A stretch of DNA of 64,000 nt from Petrachloros mirabilis ULC683 (lineage in GTDB: Bacteria > Cyanobacteriota > Cyanobacteriia > Thermosynechococcales > Thermosynechococcaceae). The notes under the pieces were generated by a model. That model searched no databases. It saw only the letters and a list, made by a program, of their open reading frames with translations, and had not been told where the DNA came from. The stretch spans positions 57,600-121,599 of the forward strand of contig NZ_WVIC01000006.1 in the NCBI RefSeq assembly GCF_009939295.1, in the 5' to 3' direction. The translations under genes and the position numbers were made by a program. Below, one piece after another: positions 39,006-48,988 of the stretch (its first letter is position 1; each line of letters begins with the position of its first letter).

Positions 39006-39040
39006 AATCGCCCAGGGGTAAAGACCTCCCTAATTCTCGC

Positions 39041-39958
39041 TCAAGGCAGCTCAATCGAGTTAGGCTTGGCAATATGGGGCAGCCCCCAACCCAGCTTTTC
39101 GCGCAGAATTTTGAAAAACTCAGGCGAACTCAGGCGAATAAACTGAGCCGCATAGGGTGACTTGTGGATGTAAACTTGATCTTCTGGCGTCACATAGCAG
39201 CCTGCATTTCCATCCACCACCATCACAAGCTGTTCATGATTAGCAGGGAAAATCTTGATTGGCTCTGTGTCCGCCACGACGAGTGCCCGGGATGCCAGCG
39301 AATGGGGGCAAATGGGAATCAGTTGTAACACTGACACCCCCGGTGCAATCACAGGCCCCCCTGCAGCCAAGGCATAGGCTGTAGAACCCGTCGGCGTCGA
39401 AATAATCACACCATCAGCAGCAATATCCACCAAGGCATGTTGCCCCACCTGCACCTCAAAGTGACACATCCCTGTGAGCGGTTCTTTGTGCAGCACCATC
39501 TCATTCAGCGACAGAGCCTCCCAAAGTACCTGATCATCCCGAATGATCTGAACCGTAATCATAGCTCGATCTTCCAGGTCATAGGCTCCATTTAGCACCT
39601 GATCAATGGCGCTAGGAAGCTGATTAAGATAAATTTCAGTCAAAAATCCCAAATGACCCGTATTAATCGTCAGCAGGGGAATGTGTCTGGGCGCAACCTG
39701 GCGACAGGCAGACAGCACCGTGCCATCGCCCCCTAAAACGACCGCAAAGGCCATCTCCTCATCAAAGCCAGGGGGCATGAGCGCATCACTCGCGGTATAG
39801 CACTTAGGACTCCCCGGTCGAGAGCACCCCAAAATACCCCCCGCTCCGGTTGTCATCACAACTTCCCAACCGCACCGCTTTAACTGGTCTTGCAGTTCAA
39901 AAGCGGTGCGACAAGCAATCGGTTTAATATCGTTGTAAATAATGCCTGCTTTGGCCAC
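39041..39958 (-). CDS. nadK: NAD kinase
   Basis: NAD kinase phosphorylates NAD to NADP. The 305-residue protein has the GGDGT nucleotide motif ([16 protein letters not shown]), [20 protein letters not shown] and the substrate segment [20 protein letters not shown], all standard. The start codon is GTG 39958 (GTGGCCAAAGCAGGC), giving [15 protein letters not shown]. Cyanobacteria have two NAD kinases; this one, of about 305 residues, is the class with the KAGIIYND start. It precedes the response regulator gene by 35 nt. Confidence 0.95.
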   Translation of the reverse strand: MAKAGIIYNDIKPIACRTAFELQDQLKRCGWEVVMTTGAGGILGCSRPGSPKCYTASDALMPPGFDEEMAFAVVLGGDGTVLSACRQVAPRHIPLLTINTGHLGFLTEIYLNQLPSAIDQVLNGAYDLEDRAMITVQIIRDDQVLWEALSLNEMVLHKEPLTGMCHFEVQVGQHALVDIAADGVIISTPTGSTAYALAAGGPVIAPGVSVLQLIPICPHSLASRALVVADTEPIKIFPANHEQLVMVVDGNAGCYVTPEDQVYIHKSPYAAQFIRLSSPEFFKILREKLGWGLPHIAKPNSIELP

Positions 39959-40008
39959 ACTGGTTCTTCGGCTTACCGAATCAAGAAATAAATTTTTAGA
40001 AATTTTTG

Positions 40009-40983
40009 TTAAGAAGACTTAAAAGGGCTCCGCTTCGACGATTGGCGCTTGCTCTTCTGATAGTCAATTTCCTTGAGCTTTTTGAGGATACGACTAAAAT
40101 AGTCTTGCATATAGGCTTCCAGAGTAACAATGGTCTTGGCATCTATCTCAAAGGCTGGATAGACCTGATCCATTGAAGCATTTAAGGGTTGACCAGAAAC
40201 CAAGACCTCTGTAAATGCAAGGCGATCGGCAACATTCCAAGTCCACTCAAAGAACCGCGCCAGCTTGCGCGCCCCCCGTAAAGCTTTCAAAGGCATCCGG
40301 GCGATTTTGGCATCTTTGCCAGACAGCCTTTCACATAGCTTGACAATTTCGTCTGGAGACCAAGCCTTTGGCCCTGCCAAGTCAAAGGTTTGCATTGCGG
40401 TCTCGGGATGGGATAGCGCACTGATCGCAAACCGGGCAATATCCTGGGTATCCATAAAGGCAACCGCATTGGCTTCATTCATCAGCCACACCGAATGCTG
40501 CTCTAGCACTGGGATAGCATACTGGCCAATCAACCCTTGATAAAATCCAGCAGGCCGCAGAATCGTGTAGTTGAGGGATGACTTTTGCAGGAGTTCCTCT
40601 GTGCAGCGCTTAATATCCATCAATGGGACATGGGGAAACTTTTCAGCCCTCATGATTGAAAAGAAAATAAACCGCTCGATGCCCACAGCTTCAGCCGCTT
40701 GAATCAGCGCCACTTTGCCCTCCCAGTCCACTTGGCGAATACTGAGCGTGTCATTTGGGCGAGTGGTTGCAGCATCAATAACGGCTGAAACATTGCTAAG
40801 GGCAGCTTTCAGAGTTTCGGGTTCACACAAATCTCCCTGAATCAGGTGAGCCCCCCACTCCTTGAGAAAAGATGCCTTCCGAGGACTTCGCACTAAACAG
40901 TGAACCTGATATCCCTCATCCAATGCTTGACGGACAACCTGTCGTCCCAGTGTCCCTGTACCACCAACAATTAATAGATTCAT
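40009..40983 (-). CDS. ycf39: Photosystem II assembly factor Ycf39 (atypical SDR)
   Basis: The 324-residue protein of the NmrA/atypical SDR type starts with the nucleotide-binding motif [19 protein letters not shown]. The Ycf39 features are [46 protein letters not shown] and [25 protein letters not shown]-like [13 protein letters not shown]. Ycf39 (plant HCF244) helps chlorophyll insertion and D1 synthesis in early photosystem II assembly, on the stromal or cytoplasmic side. Its length matches other cyanobacterial copies. The C-terminus is Lys/Ser-rich. It lies 50 nt upstream of nadK in the same direction. Confidence 0.93.
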   Translation of the reverse strand: MNLLIVGGTGTLGRQVVRQALDEGYQVHCLVRSPRKASFLKEWGAHLIQGDLCEPETLKAALSNVSAVIDAATTRPNDTLSIRQVDWEGKVALIQAAEAVGIERFIFFSIMRAEKFPHVPLMDIKRCTEELLQKSSLNYTILRPAGFYQGLIGQYAIPVLEQHSVWLMNEANAVAFMDTQDIARFAISALSHPETAMQTFDLAGPKAWSPDEIVKLCERLSGKDAKIARMPLKALRGARKLARFFEWTWNVADRLAFTEVLVSGQPLNASMDQVYPAFEIDAKTIVTLEAYMQDYFSRILKKLKEIDYQKSKRQSSKRSPFKSS

Positions 40984-41069
40984 GAGGGATATGCTAACAA
41001 ATCTTAACTTTTGTAAGATTTTATCAGAAATTTGATCCCCACAGTGATTTTGAGCGAGGAACCCTCCGC

Positions 41070-41702
41070 CTAGAGCGAGAAGTTCTCTTGAAACAGTTGT
41101 CGAGTCGTGGGTTGATCAATCACGAGCCCCTCTCCCCCCAGAACAGTTAGGGGTTCACCATCAATGGAAAGCCAAACGGGTTCATCAGGATCTAGGGCAC
41201 TAGCCGTATAGATAATCTGAGCCAGACGACCTTGCATGGAGGCACTTCCCCCCCCACTGGTAAACTCAGACGACAAATCAACATGAACTCCATCCGTTTC
41301 TACCCGGATCGCTCTGAGCTGGGTGCCGTTGGGTATTTCGCTGCTCACATCTGCATTGGCTGGGCCTTGAAGCAGCCGATCGATGGCAGCTCTTAGCTGC
41401 TCAGCCTCGGTGAGGGCAGGGCTGTCCAGTGTTATTGCTGCTGGCATCAGTTCTGCACTTTCTTCGGTGTACCGCAGCCAAAAGACGCTGACTTGATTTT
41501 GAGGGGCAGGATCTTGTGTGGAGGGATCTTCGGGTGGATCCTCGACTTCTGGTGGCGTGACTCCCGGCTCAACGGGGGTTACAGGGGGTTCAGGGGGTGG
41601 CTCAGGTTCACAAGCTGCTAACCCCAGAAGAGAGGTGGCCAGGACTAGAGCGCCCAATAGTTTGAACAGAACCTGTCGAGGATTGGAGTTCGATTGAGTC
41701 AT
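41070..41702 (-). CDS. GerMN-domain lipoprotein
   Basis: The 210-residue protein starts at ATG 41702 with a lipoprotein signal (LLGALVLATSLLGLAAC). A Pro/Glu-rich linker (EPPPEPPVTPVEPGV) leads to a GerMN domain: VSVFWLRYTEESAELMPA, LRAAIDRLLQGPANADVSSE, IPNGTQLRAIRVETDGVHVD and GRLAQIIYTASALDP. The domain, first seen in spore GerM, is common in cyanobacterial envelope proteins and of unknown function. The longer frame upstream of ATG 41702 overlaps the proS side and lacks a signal. The gene follows proS in the same direction. Confidence 0.88.
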   Translation of the reverse strand: MTQSNSNPRQVLFKLLGALVLATSLLGLAACEPEPPPEPPVTPVEPGVTPPEVEDPPEDPSTQDPAPQNQVSVFWLRYTEESAELMPAAITLDSPALTEAEQLRAAIDRLLQGPANADVSSEIPNGTQLRAIRVETDGVHVDLSSEFTSGGGSASMQGRLAQIIYTASALDPDEPVWLSIDGEPLTVLGGEGLVIDQPTTRQLFQENFSL

Positions 41703-41867
41703 ACCGTTCTTGTATCCCACTGCTCTTGTATCCCCTAACCTAGTGATGTTGCCCAGCCTAAGCTTGTGGACGGAGGGCTGAAATTGGAGTTCCAATACCA
41801 CCCATGCCGCCAGACAGCGTGCGATCAAAGCCCCACCTTGGGGACTTGAACAAGATTTCATCATAAT

Positions 41868-43670
41868 TTATGGAACGGCTTCTATCCAATTTTTGAGCGT
41901 GGGGACGACTTGCTCTAGCGCAATTTCTGTGGCGGTGAGGGTGGCTCGCAGCACCACTTCAACCTTGCCAGCTTGGAGAGCGCGTCCAGTCACAATGCGC
42001 AAGGGAATGCCAATCAGATCCGCATCTTTGAATTTAACTCCAGCCCGCTCCGAACGATCATCCAGAAGGGTTTCAATACCAGCCGCATTCAAATCCGCAT
42101 ACAGTTGCTCAGCTACGGCCACCTGCTTAGAATCGTTCAGGTTGGGAATCACCACGATGGCATGGTAAGGCGCAATGGCAATGGGCCAAATGATGCCATT
42201 TTTGTCGTAGGACTGCTCAACGGCTGCCTGGGCCAGCCGAGACACGCCCACGCCGTAGCAGCCCATGACCAGGGGTTTTTCTTCTCCTTGCTCGTTGGTG
42301 TAGGTCGCTCCCATGGCGGTGGAATACTTGGTACCCAACTGAAAAATATGGCCAATCTCAATGCCGCGAGCCGTTTGCAGGGTTTGGCTGGGATCGTGGG
42401 GGGCGCGATCGCCCCCCTGGGCTTTACGCACATCCACCACCCGTTCGCTCAGGGTAAACTCTTGACCCCAGTTAGCCCCCACAACGTGATAGCCCGATTC
42501 ATTGGCACCGGTGACAAAGTTTTTCAGATCAACCGCCGTCTGGTCAGCCAGACGCAGGAACTTAGGCGACACCTGTTTTTCGGGGCGAATGATCTCGTCG
42601 GATAAGTCAGGGGCAATATAGCCCAATGGTAAAGCCTGTCTGAACCACTGAGCTTGGGCATCTGCGTCTGGGATGGCAAGGGATAGTAGCGTATGCCCCT
42701 TGTAGCAAGGCGCAAGATCCGTCAGTTCATTTTGCAGCTTGACCTCATTGACTTCTTGATCGCCCCGCAAGCTCACCAGAACTAAAACCCGCACACCGTT
42801 ATCAAAGGTAGCTTCATAGAGAACATTTTTCACCACCTGCGTGGGCGAACAGTTCAAGAACTTACAGAGCTTTTCAATGGTTTCAGTGCCAGGGGTTTCT
42901 CGCTTCTCATAGATCTTGAAGGGCGACTCGACGGCATCGGTCGGTAAGGAAACCGCCTTTTCCACATTGGCCGCATACCGGCCATCTTCGGTGTAGAGAA
43001 TTTCATCTTCACCTGCATCCGCCAACACCATAAACTCTGTGGAGCCCGAGCCACCAATCGCCCCCGAGTCCGCTTCAACCGCTCGGAACTGAAGACCACA
43101 GCGCCGCAGGATATTGCTGTAGGCTCGATACATATCGGCATAGGTCTGACGCAGGCTCTCTTCGTCTGTGTGGAACGAGTAGCCATCCTTCATGATGAAC
43201 TCGCGCCCGCGCATGAGGCCAAAGCGGGGGCGAATTTCGTCCCGAAACTTAGTTTGAATTTGATACAAGTGGGTTGGCAACTGGCGATAGGAGCGAATTA
43301 AATCTCGGGCAATGGCAGTAATCACCTCTTCGTGAGTGGGACCCAGTCCTAGTTCTCGCCCTTTGCGATCTTGCAGCGCAAACATAATCCCCTCAGCCTG
43401 AGTGTAGGTGTCCCAGCGTCCTGACTCTTGCCAGAGCTCTGCGGGTTGCACCTGGGGCAACAGGCACTCCTGCGCCCCTGTGGCGTTCATTTCTTCTCGG
43501 ACAATACGGCTCACCTTTTGCAGCACCCGCCACATGAGCGGCAGGTAAGCATAGATGCCACTCCCCACCCGGCGAATGTAGCCAGCCCGCACTAAAAGCT
43601 TATGGCTGGGAATTTCGCCTAGAGCTGGATCTTCCCGTAGCGTTACCAACAGCATCTGAGATAGCCGCAT
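41868..43670 (-). CDS. proS: Prolyl-tRNA synthetase
   Basis: This bacterial-type class II synthetase charges tRNA-Pro. The 600-residue protein has [14 protein letters not shown], motif 2 region [26 protein letters not shown], an inserted YbaK-like editing domain (about 235-400, including [13 protein letters not shown]) and the C-terminal anticodon-binding domain ([15 protein letters not shown] to [17 protein letters not shown]). The length and domains are complete. It is preceded by a 351-nt spacer shared with a divergent DUF1361 gene. Confidence 0.97.
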   Translation of the reverse strand: MRLSQMLLVTLREDPALGEIPSHKLLVRAGYIRRVGSGIYAYLPLMWRVLQKVSRIVREEMNATGAQECLLPQVQPAELWQESGRWDTYTQAEGIMFALQDRKGRELGLGPTHEEVITAIARDLIRSYRQLPTHLYQIQTKFRDEIRPRFGLMRGREFIMKDGYSFHTDEESLRQTYADMYRAYSNILRRCGLQFRAVEADSGAIGGSGSTEFMVLADAGEDEILYTEDGRYAANVEKAVSLPTDAVESPFKIYEKRETPGTETIEKLCKFLNCSPTQVVKNVLYEATFDNGVRVLVLVSLRGDQEVNEVKLQNELTDLAPCYKGHTLLSLAIPDADAQAQWFRQALPLGYIAPDLSDEIIRPEKQVSPKFLRLADQTAVDLKNFVTGANESGYHVVGANWGQEFTLSERVVDVRKAQGGDRAPHDPSQTLQTARGIEIGHIFQLGTKYSTAMGATYTNEQGEEKPLVMGCYGVGVSRLAQAAVEQSYDKNGIIWPIAIAPYHAIVVIPNLNDSKQVAVAEQLYADLNAAGIETLLDDRSERAGVKFKDADLIGIPLRIVTGRALQAGKVEVVLRATLTATEIALEQVVPTLKNWIEAVP

Positions 43671-44021
43671 TGCTCGTTTCCTGATCTTGAGTCGTCTACG
43701 ATCAATAGTGTGGCATTCTCTTGACCTGCTTCATAGCGAGCGCAAATTTGCACCGTCTTTCCAGCAGGATGCAGCATTTTTTGCGCTTCGTGGCCACAAA
43801 CTCCAGCCACAGTCGTCACTCAGATCTGAGATGACCGGTCACGCTCTGAATGCAGATCACGATCCAGATCGGCTAGGCTGTCTCAGAATCAAAGAGAACG
43901 CTCAATCCAGGACAATGCGATTCCTTGAGCGAGGTTCCGTGTCTTGGTCTTACCTTTGGAGATCGAGAGCAGAACAGATGTTCTCAGATGTATAAAACTG
44001 AAACTCGAATAGAACTTATCG
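43671..44021. other. Non-coding spacer between proS and DUF1361 gene
   Basis: No supported gene is seen. The open frame at 43687-43995 has an implausible composition (Arg/Ser/His rich, no recognisable domain) and no ribosome binding site. The region must contain divergent promoters. Confidence 0.5.
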
Positions 44022-44696
44022 ATGTCTTACGCTCAGCTTGGTGAAGCCTTGGTGGCACTCAATCGTCACGGTGGCTGGATGGTCTGGAATTTATTTTTAG
44101 CATTTATTCCCTTTGCGCTTAGTTTCTGGCTGTTTCGTTGGCCTAGCCGCACTCGGGGATCTCTGCAAGCCCCCAAGCTTTCTGTGGTTTGGTGGTTAGG
44201 ACTGGTTATCTTTATTTTATTTCTCCCCAATGCCCCCTATTTACTGACCGATATTATTCACCTGATCAAAGCAATTCAGACCGGATACTCAATCTGGACG
44301 ATTATCCTGGTTTTGATTCCCGTTCATTCACTGGTGATTTTGGTCGGCTTTGAAGCCTATGTGATCTCGCTGATCAATCAAGGCATTTTTCTCTCCCAAT
44401 TTGGCGGCTCTCGATTGATCTCGATAGGGGAGCTGGCTGTTCATGCTCTTTGTGCAATTGGTATCTTTTTGGGGCGCTTTTACCGCTTTAACAGTTGGGA
44501 CTTGATTGCCGATCCGACAAATCTCATTCTGAGTACCCTCAATGCCTTAACTGCTCGTCAACCCTTGGTTGTCATGGCACTCACGTTTGTGGTGTTGACC
44601 CTTTTCTACTGGATTATGAAACAACTCACCCTGGGTTTGGTTTTACAATTCCAAGCAGCGCAACGACGGGCTCGCCAACCCATGATCTCGAAGTGA
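44022..44696 (+). CDS. DUF1361 membrane protein
   Basis: The 224-residue protein has about six membrane helices and the two DUF1361 landmarks LPNAPYLLTDIIHLIK and IGIFLGRFYRFNSWDLI. The function of the family is unknown. A Lys/Arg-rich tail (QRRARQPMISK) follows the last helix, probably cytoplasmic. The gene stands alone and is followed by an intrinsic terminator at 44839-44869. The start at ATG 44022 is the only one that fits the first helix. Confidence 0.88.
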   Translation: MSYAQLGEALVALNRHGGWMVWNLFLAFIPFALSFWLFRWPSRTRGSLQAPKLSVVWWLGLVIFILFLPNAPYLLTDIIHLIKAIQTGYSIWTIILVLIPVHSLVILVGFEAYVISLINQGIFLSQFGGSRLISIGELAVHALCAIGIFLGRFYRFNSWDLIADPTNLILSTLNALTARQPLVVMALTFVVLTLFYWIMKQLTLGLVLQFQAAQRRARQPMISK

Positions 44697-44838
44697 CCCC
44701 ATGGCAGATTCTAAATCGACCTATAGGCTCAATTTTTCTGACAACTGTATCAAGAAATACAGAACAGGGGGGCGTCTCCATTCACACTGCAAAAACATGT
44801 GTAATTTCTCTCCCCTAAGCTTATTTAGGACGTAGGTT

Positions 44839-44869
44839 GAGGCAAGTTATGAATTACTTGCCTCTTTTT
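44839..44869 (+). terminator. Intrinsic terminator downstream of DUF1361 gene
   Basis: GAGGCAAGT (44839-44847) and ACTTGCCTC (44856-44864) form a 9-bp perfect stem with an 8-nt loop, followed directly by TTTTT. It separates the DUF1361 gene from the symporter gene. Confidence 0.85.
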
Positions 44870-44965
44870 GCACTGTACAGATCAAGTTAGAGATGATGCG
44901 GGGTCTTGGCTTGAGCGGGGCAGAGCAAATTGATCATCTTGCTGTGGCTTACAGAGACAACGACT

Positions 44966-46465
44966 ATGGATCACTTTTTTTTCTGGGGAATTATCCTCTT
45001 TCTGTTTGCCACCCTTGGTATTGGGGTTTGGGCCGCCAAACAAATCAAGGGTGATAGCGTCAATTTTTTGGTGGCTGGACGCGGCCTGGTTTTACCCTTG
45101 GCTGCTGCGACGTTGATGGCTCAGTCGGTTGATTCCAATGCCACGCTTGGCAACACCGACCTTTCCGCTGAGTTTGGCTTTTGGGCCGGGGCTTCTTTAC
45201 CCTTGGGTTTGGCACTGTGCCTCTTTATGACGGCACTTTTTTTTGCCAAGCCTATGAATCGCATGGGGCTGATTACCCTACCCGATTTTTATCGCGTGAA
45301 ATATGGCTCACTCACCGAGCGGGTGGCATCAGTGATTATGGTGCTTAGTTTTGCCTTCTTACTGGCTGGGAACTTGGTAGCTGGTGGCTATCTTTTTCAG
45401 GCATTTTTGGGCACTAGCTATTTGGCGGGCGTGATCTTGATTGCCACCATTGTTTTGATCTACACCGCTAGCGGTGGCTTGTTTGCAGTGGCCTACACCG
45501 ATGCCATTCAGGTGGGGATTGCGTTTATTGGCACGATGGCTTTGTTTGCATTCATTAGCGGCAACTTTGAAATGTCTATCCCAGAAGGAATGGGGCCTCT
45601 GGATTTAGCGCAGCTATCTGATCCGGCTGAGGGCGCTGCTATTAACTGGGCAACCTTGCTGGCGCTGGGGCTGGGCGATATTGTTGCCATTGACTTTATG
45701 GCTCGCGTCTTTGCGGCTGACAGCCCAGAGACAGCCCAGAGAGCCTGTCTCATTGGTTCTTTAGGGACAGTCATCATTGGCGTTCCTTTTTCTTTGATGG
45801 CATTATCTGCGCCCCAAATTCTAGCCAACGCTGGGATTACCCCGGATGGTCCCCTGCTTTTTGCTTTGCTCAAAGGTGTTGTGCCGCCTTTACTAAGCTT
45901 ATTGGTGATTATGGCAATTCTATCGGCTTCCTTGTCTACAGCAGATGGGGCAATCTTAGGTACTTCTTCAGTCATTGCCCACAATATTTTAGGGATTCGT
46001 CATACTGATCACAATGCTGCCGGTGATCGATTGCTGGCTCTGACACGGATGATGGCTGTCGTGATCACTGCGATGGGTGTTTTGTTTGCAGTGTTGGTAC
46101 CCCAAACGGGCATTTTACTGCTGCTGGCTTTTGACCTGGGCTTTGCGGGGTTGCTGGTGCCACTGGCTGGAGGGCTGTACTGGCCTAAGGCCAATCGCCA
46201 GGGTGCATTGGCCTGTATTCTCACGGGTACGTTTGTGCGGCTGGGCTTTTTTGTAATGATGCCCACCATGTTTGGCAGTGACAACACCCTACTGTACATT
46301 CCCAATTCGATTTTTACTCCTGACTTTGATGGCTTCCCGACGCTGATCAGTCCCCTGATTGGTCTGGTGGTATTTATCGGCGTTTCGCTGGCCACTCACA
46401 ATCGCAGTGGCTCTGGTCGTCTGATTGATGCGGCCTTTGAAACCCCCATCAGCGTAGATCGCTAG
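44966..46465 (+). CDS. Sodium:solute symporter (SSF family)
   Basis: The 499-residue membrane protein of the SSS family starts at ATG 44966 (MDHFFFWGIILFLF). It has about 13 helices and the conserved FLVAGRGLVLPLAAATLMAQ segment, GLITLPDFYRVKYG, YTASGGLFAVAYTDAIQ and ILSASLSTADGAILGTSSV, the last being the sodium-site helix. The substrate cannot be read from the sequence (proline, pantothenate, acetate and urea carriers all belong here). The start with TTG or ATG further upstream is possible. It converges on the hypothetical gene at 46671 with a large palindrome between them. Confidence 0.92.
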   Translation: MDHFFFWGIILFLFATLGIGVWAAKQIKGDSVNFLVAGRGLVLPLAAATLMAQSVDSNATLGNTDLSAEFGFWAGASLPLGLALCLFMTALFFAKPMNRMGLITLPDFYRVKYGSLTERVASVIMVLSFAFLLAGNLVAGGYLFQAFLGTSYLAGVILIATIVLIYTASGGLFAVAYTDAIQVGIAFIGTMALFAFISGNFEMSIPEGMGPLDLAQLSDPAEGAAINWATLLALGLGDIVAIDFMARVFAADSPETAQRACLIGSLGTVIIGVPFSLMALSAPQILANAGITPDGPLLFALLKGVVPPLLSLLVIMAILSASLSTADGAILGTSSVIAHNILGIRHTDHNAAGDRLLALTRMMAVVITAMGVLFAVLVPQTGILLLLAFDLGFAGLLVPLAGGLYWPKANRQGALACILTGTFVRLGFFVMMPTMFGSDNTLLYIPNSIFTPDFDGFPTLISPLIGLVVFIGVSLATHNRSGSGRLIDAAFETPISVDR

Positions 46466-46496
46466 ATCGAACCAAGGCCACTGCCACCAGGTGTTT

Positions 46497-46568
46497 CAAT
46501 GAAATACCCCGTCCACGTGAGTTCGACAGCTCTCGTCCCGTCCGCTTGCGGTGGGGTATTTCATTGAC
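46497..46568. repeat. Long palindrome interrupted by a 22-nt insertion with 7-bp direct repeat
   Basis: CAATGAAATACCCC (from 46498) pairs with GGGGTATTTCATTG (to about 46567). The stem is split by a 22-nt block, 46515-46536, flanked on both sides by CCCGTCC (46508-46514 and 46537-46543). Removing the block and one CCCGTCC copy leaves a 14-bp stem with an inner CCGC/GCGG stem. The block is identical to the inverted end of the MITE-like element at 55831-55984. The palindrome lies between convergent genes and could terminate both. Confidence 0.7.
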
Positions 46569-46670
46569 CTCGAAATAGATCTAAAATCCATATTCTCGCG
46601 TTAGCTCTTAAAAAAATGTTCGGCGTGCTTTGCGTTCTTTCATTTTTCCAAGCCTTTCTTTTTTAAGGTA

Positions 46671-47105
46671 TCAATCTACATCAGCCAAAGCTTCTTCACT
46701 CAATTGAATCCGCCAAAAGCCTTCAAAAGGACGTGGATGCGGAGGTTGAAGATTGCCAACATGATGATCAGCAACACCGAGACTAAAAATATTGCCAAGG
46801 GTTACAAACCCTCGCTTAAATCCCTCAATACGCTTGGGGTTGGTAATAACGGGGTTTCGGAGCCGGACGGTTTTCTCGCTGCCATTGACAAAATACAGTG
46901 TGGCGCGGTTCTCCTGAAACACAACCTCGACATCAAAAACACCACCGGTTTCATAGGAATAGACCGTTCCTGGAAGCCGCTGCCCATCAATATTGCGCCC
47001 CTGATATTCGGCTGCACTTCCCTGGGTAGCGGTGAGCATCACTGCACTAGCCAGCAGCCCATGCAGGGGCAATAGACAGTGCTTGATTCTAATCCTGCTG
47101 CTCAT
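46671..47105 (-). CDS. Exported protein of unknown function
   Basis: The 144-residue protein starts at ATG 47105 with a signal peptide (CLLPLHGLLASAVMLTATQ, then SAAEYQ). The mature part is a small beta-rich domain (GQRLPGTVYSYETGGVFDVE, VVFQENRATLYFVNGSEKTV). I do not recognise the family. It stands alone, divergent from psaL. The upstream in-frame start (47183) would place the signal peptide internally and is rejected. Confidence 0.65.
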   Translation of the reverse strand: MSSRIRIKHCLLPLHGLLASAVMLTATQGSAAEYQGRNIDGQRLPGTVYSYETGGVFDVEVVFQENRATLYFVNGSEKTVRLRNPVITNPKRIEGFKRGFVTLGNIFSLGVADHHVGNLQPPHPRPFEGFWRIQLSEEALADVD

Positions 47106-47320
47106 TCTTTCATGCCCCTTGGTGATTCCTACTTCTATTATGGCGGTGCCTTGGTGTCGAATTAGGCTACAGCCTTGGAACATAAGCTTGCAGCTCTTGC
47201 CTTGACGGGATCCACCCTGCTGGATAGGCTCCGCTGGGGTGAAATCGCTAAATTTACAGGAAATTCATGAAATTTTCTAACGCTCAGCCTGGATTTGGCC
47301 GTGGGGTAACCCTTCCGTGC

Positions 47321-47340
47321 TTACAATGTTGACTTAAGTT
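47321..47340 (+). promoter_or_regulatory. Possible HLR1-like element upstream of psaL
   Basis: TTACAATGTTGACTTA resembles the tandem half-sites bound by RpaB upstream of photosystem I genes, but the second half is a poor match. It lies about 60-75 nt before the psaL ATG, inside the 292-nt spacer between the exported-protein gene and psaL. No strong -10 box was identified. Confidence 0.25.
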
Positions 47341-47397
47341 CTATGTCTTGCATCGGCTTTCACTTCTAAATTCAGTTAAGAGGAGAGTATAAGCAGT

Positions 47398-47889
47398 ATG
47401 CCTGAAACTAGTTATACACAGGTAGTTAAGCCCTACAACGACGATCCGTTTACTGGGCATTTGGCCACACCCATTTCAGCCTCCGGCTTTACAAAAGCAC
47501 TCATTAATAACTTGCCAGCCTATCGCAAAGGGCTTTCCCCCATTGCCCGCGGGTTAGAAATTGGCTTGGCACATGGTTACTTCCTGGTTGGGCCTGAAGT
47601 TGTCTTTGGAACCAATCGTGATTTTCCGGCTGATCCCTATGTGGCAGCTCTGCTGACTGCTGTAGCTATCGTGGTGCTAGGCACCATTGGCTTAAATGCC
47701 CATGGACTTGTCTCGCTCAAGAGTGCGGCAGAAAGTCCAGCCGGAACTGACCCCTTGCGGACATCCGAAGGTTGGAGCCAGTTTGCCAGTGGCTTTTTCC
47801 TGGGTGGCGTGGGTAGTGCATTTTTTGCCTACTTCCTGCTTGAGAAGTTTTCCAGCATTGATGCCATTTTCCGAGGATTGGTCAACTAA
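47398..47889 (+). CDS. psaL: Photosystem I subunit XI
   Basis: PsaL is the membrane subunit that holds photosystem I trimers together. The 163-residue protein contains VVKPYNDDPFTGHLATPIS, the RKGLSPIARGLEIGLAHGYF segment and helices AALLTAVAIVVLGTIGL and FASGFFLGGVGSAFFAYFLL. AGGAGAG lies 12 nt before ATG 47398. It is followed by psaI (96-nt gap), the usual cyanobacterial psaL-psaI order, and the pair ends in a strong terminator. Confidence 0.98.
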   Translation: MPETSYTQVVKPYNDDPFTGHLATPISASGFTKALINNLPAYRKGLSPIARGLEIGLAHGYFLVGPEVVFGTNRDFPADPYVAALLTAVAIVVLGTIGLNAHGLVSLKSAAESPAGTDPLRTSEGWSQFASGFFLGGVGSAFFAYFLLEKFSSIDAIFRGLVN

Positions 47890-47985
47890 CGGTTAAAATC
47901 TGAGGCATTCACAGCCTCTGCGGTTTTATTTTTAAGGTTGTTTTGATCCTCAAAAAACTTCGCGACGTACATACGGAGACCTGCC

Positions 47986-48102
47986 ATGACTGGAGCCTAT
48001 GCTGCCTCTTACCTGCCCTGGATCTTTATTCCGGTTGTCTGCTGGCTGATGCCAGTGGTGATCATGGGACTGCTATTTATTCACATTGAAAGTGATGCTT
48101 AA
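47986..48102 (+). CDS. psaI: Photosystem I subunit VIII
   Basis: This 38-residue single-helix protein is [20 protein letters not shown] plus a hydrophobic run ending [10 protein letters not shown], the PsaI pattern. PsaI lies beside PsaL and helps its integration in photosystem I. CGGAG is 10 nt before the ATG. The gene lies directly downstream of psaL. Confidence 0.95.
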   Translation: MTGAYAASYLPWIFIPVVCWLMPVVIMGLLFIHIESDA

Positions 48103-48138
48103 GGTAGACCTTAGATTTTGCTCTGGTAAGTCCTAGTT

Positions 48139-48179
48139 CAATAGAAAAGCCGATGCTGTTGGCATCGGCTTTTCTATTG
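48139..48179 (+). terminator. Strong terminator hairpin after psaL-psaI
   Basis: CAATAGAAAAGCCGATGC and its complement GCATCGGCTTTTCTATTG form an 18-bp stem with a TGTTG loop. The inner stem is GC-rich and followed by TTTT, so it terminates the psaLI transcript and probably also the convergent dedA transcript. Confidence 0.92.
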
Positions 48180-48208
48180 TGCTTCTGGGTCAGGGGTCTT
48201 TTGAGAGC

Positions 48209-48856
48209 TTAAGGCGCTTTTGAGTCGCCCACTTGCTCTAAGACAGGTTTGCGAAACATCCGCAATACGGGGGGAATTGCCAGCCAGGCGAGGACGCCCC
48301 CCAAGATGACTAGACCTAGTTCTCCAACCCAGGTCATGATTTCAGCCAAGGAAAAAATTTGCCCTGCAAAAAAGGCCAGGGTGACAATGACAGTGGCCCA
48401 GATTAAGGCTCCGGCGATGTTGAAAAACATGAACTGACGAAAGGGCATGCCCACAATACCGGCTAGGGGACCTGCAAAGATGCGCAAAAGGGTCACGAAG
48501 CGACCCAGGAAAACGGCTCGGGGGGCATTGTAGGCAAATCGCTTTTTAATGTCTTCGAGACGAGCTTCTTCCATGCGAAACATCTGCCCAATTCTGAGCA
48601 GGAGCGGCCAGCCGCCGTAGCGACCTACTGCATAGCCAAGGGTGTTGCCTACGGATGCGCCCACAATTACGCAGGCTAGAACCCAGCCATAGTTTAAGTC
48701 TCCCTGGCCTGCTAAGAAACCCCCTACTAAGACGATGGCTTCACCCGGTAAGGGTAGGCCGATGCTTTCGAGTAAGATTCCAAGTAAGACTGCCCCATAA
48801 CCGTACTGCTGCGCGAGCTCTTGCAGTGTCTCTAGTGAGATCAGTTCCCAGGACAT
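48209..48856 (-). CDS. DedA family membrane protein
   Basis: The 215-residue protein has the DedA/SNARE-associated pattern: YGAVLLGILLESIGLPLPGE near the N-terminus, VGASVGNTLGYAVGRYGG and the conserved FLGRFVTLLRIFAGPLAGI segment, with several membrane helices. DedA proteins act in membrane homeostasis, some as lipid or undecaprenyl-phosphate translocases. The substrate here is unknown. It is a single-gene unit transcribed leftward and convergent with psaI. Confidence 0.9.
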   Translation of the reverse strand: MSWELISLETLQELAQQYGYGAVLLGILLESIGLPLPGEAIVLVGGFLAGQGDLNYGWVLACVIVGASVGNTLGYAVGRYGGWPLLLRIGQMFRMEEARLEDIKKRFAYNAPRAVFLGRFVTLLRIFAGPLAGIVGMPFRQFMFFNIAGALIWATVIVTLAFFAGQIFSLAEIMTWVGELGLVILGGVLAWLAIPPVLRMFRKPVLEQVGDSKAP

Positions 48857-48988
48857 TCAGTTGAACCTTTATGGATGGGGATACTTTTTAATATTGAGGT
48901 GTTGAGTTCAGCTCTGTCAATTTCAAGTGGCTGACTGTTTCTCTTTGTTATTCTAGCGACTTTGGCTGAAAGACTGGGATCAGTTTCC

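Noticed and set aside
43687..43995. 102-codon open frame between proS and the DUF1361 gene
   Set aside because: There is no ribosome binding site, the composition is unlikely for a protein, and no domain is recognised.
45508..45984. 158-codon minus-strand frame inside the symporter gene
   Set aside because: It is a shadow of the SSF gene, with no recognisable domain and a Lys/Ser/Pro-rich composition.
46497..46568. Possible CRISPR repeat (GTTTCAATGAAA-like start)
   Set aside because: There is only one copy, with no regularly spaced repeats and no cas genes nearby; it is better explained as an interrupted palindrome.
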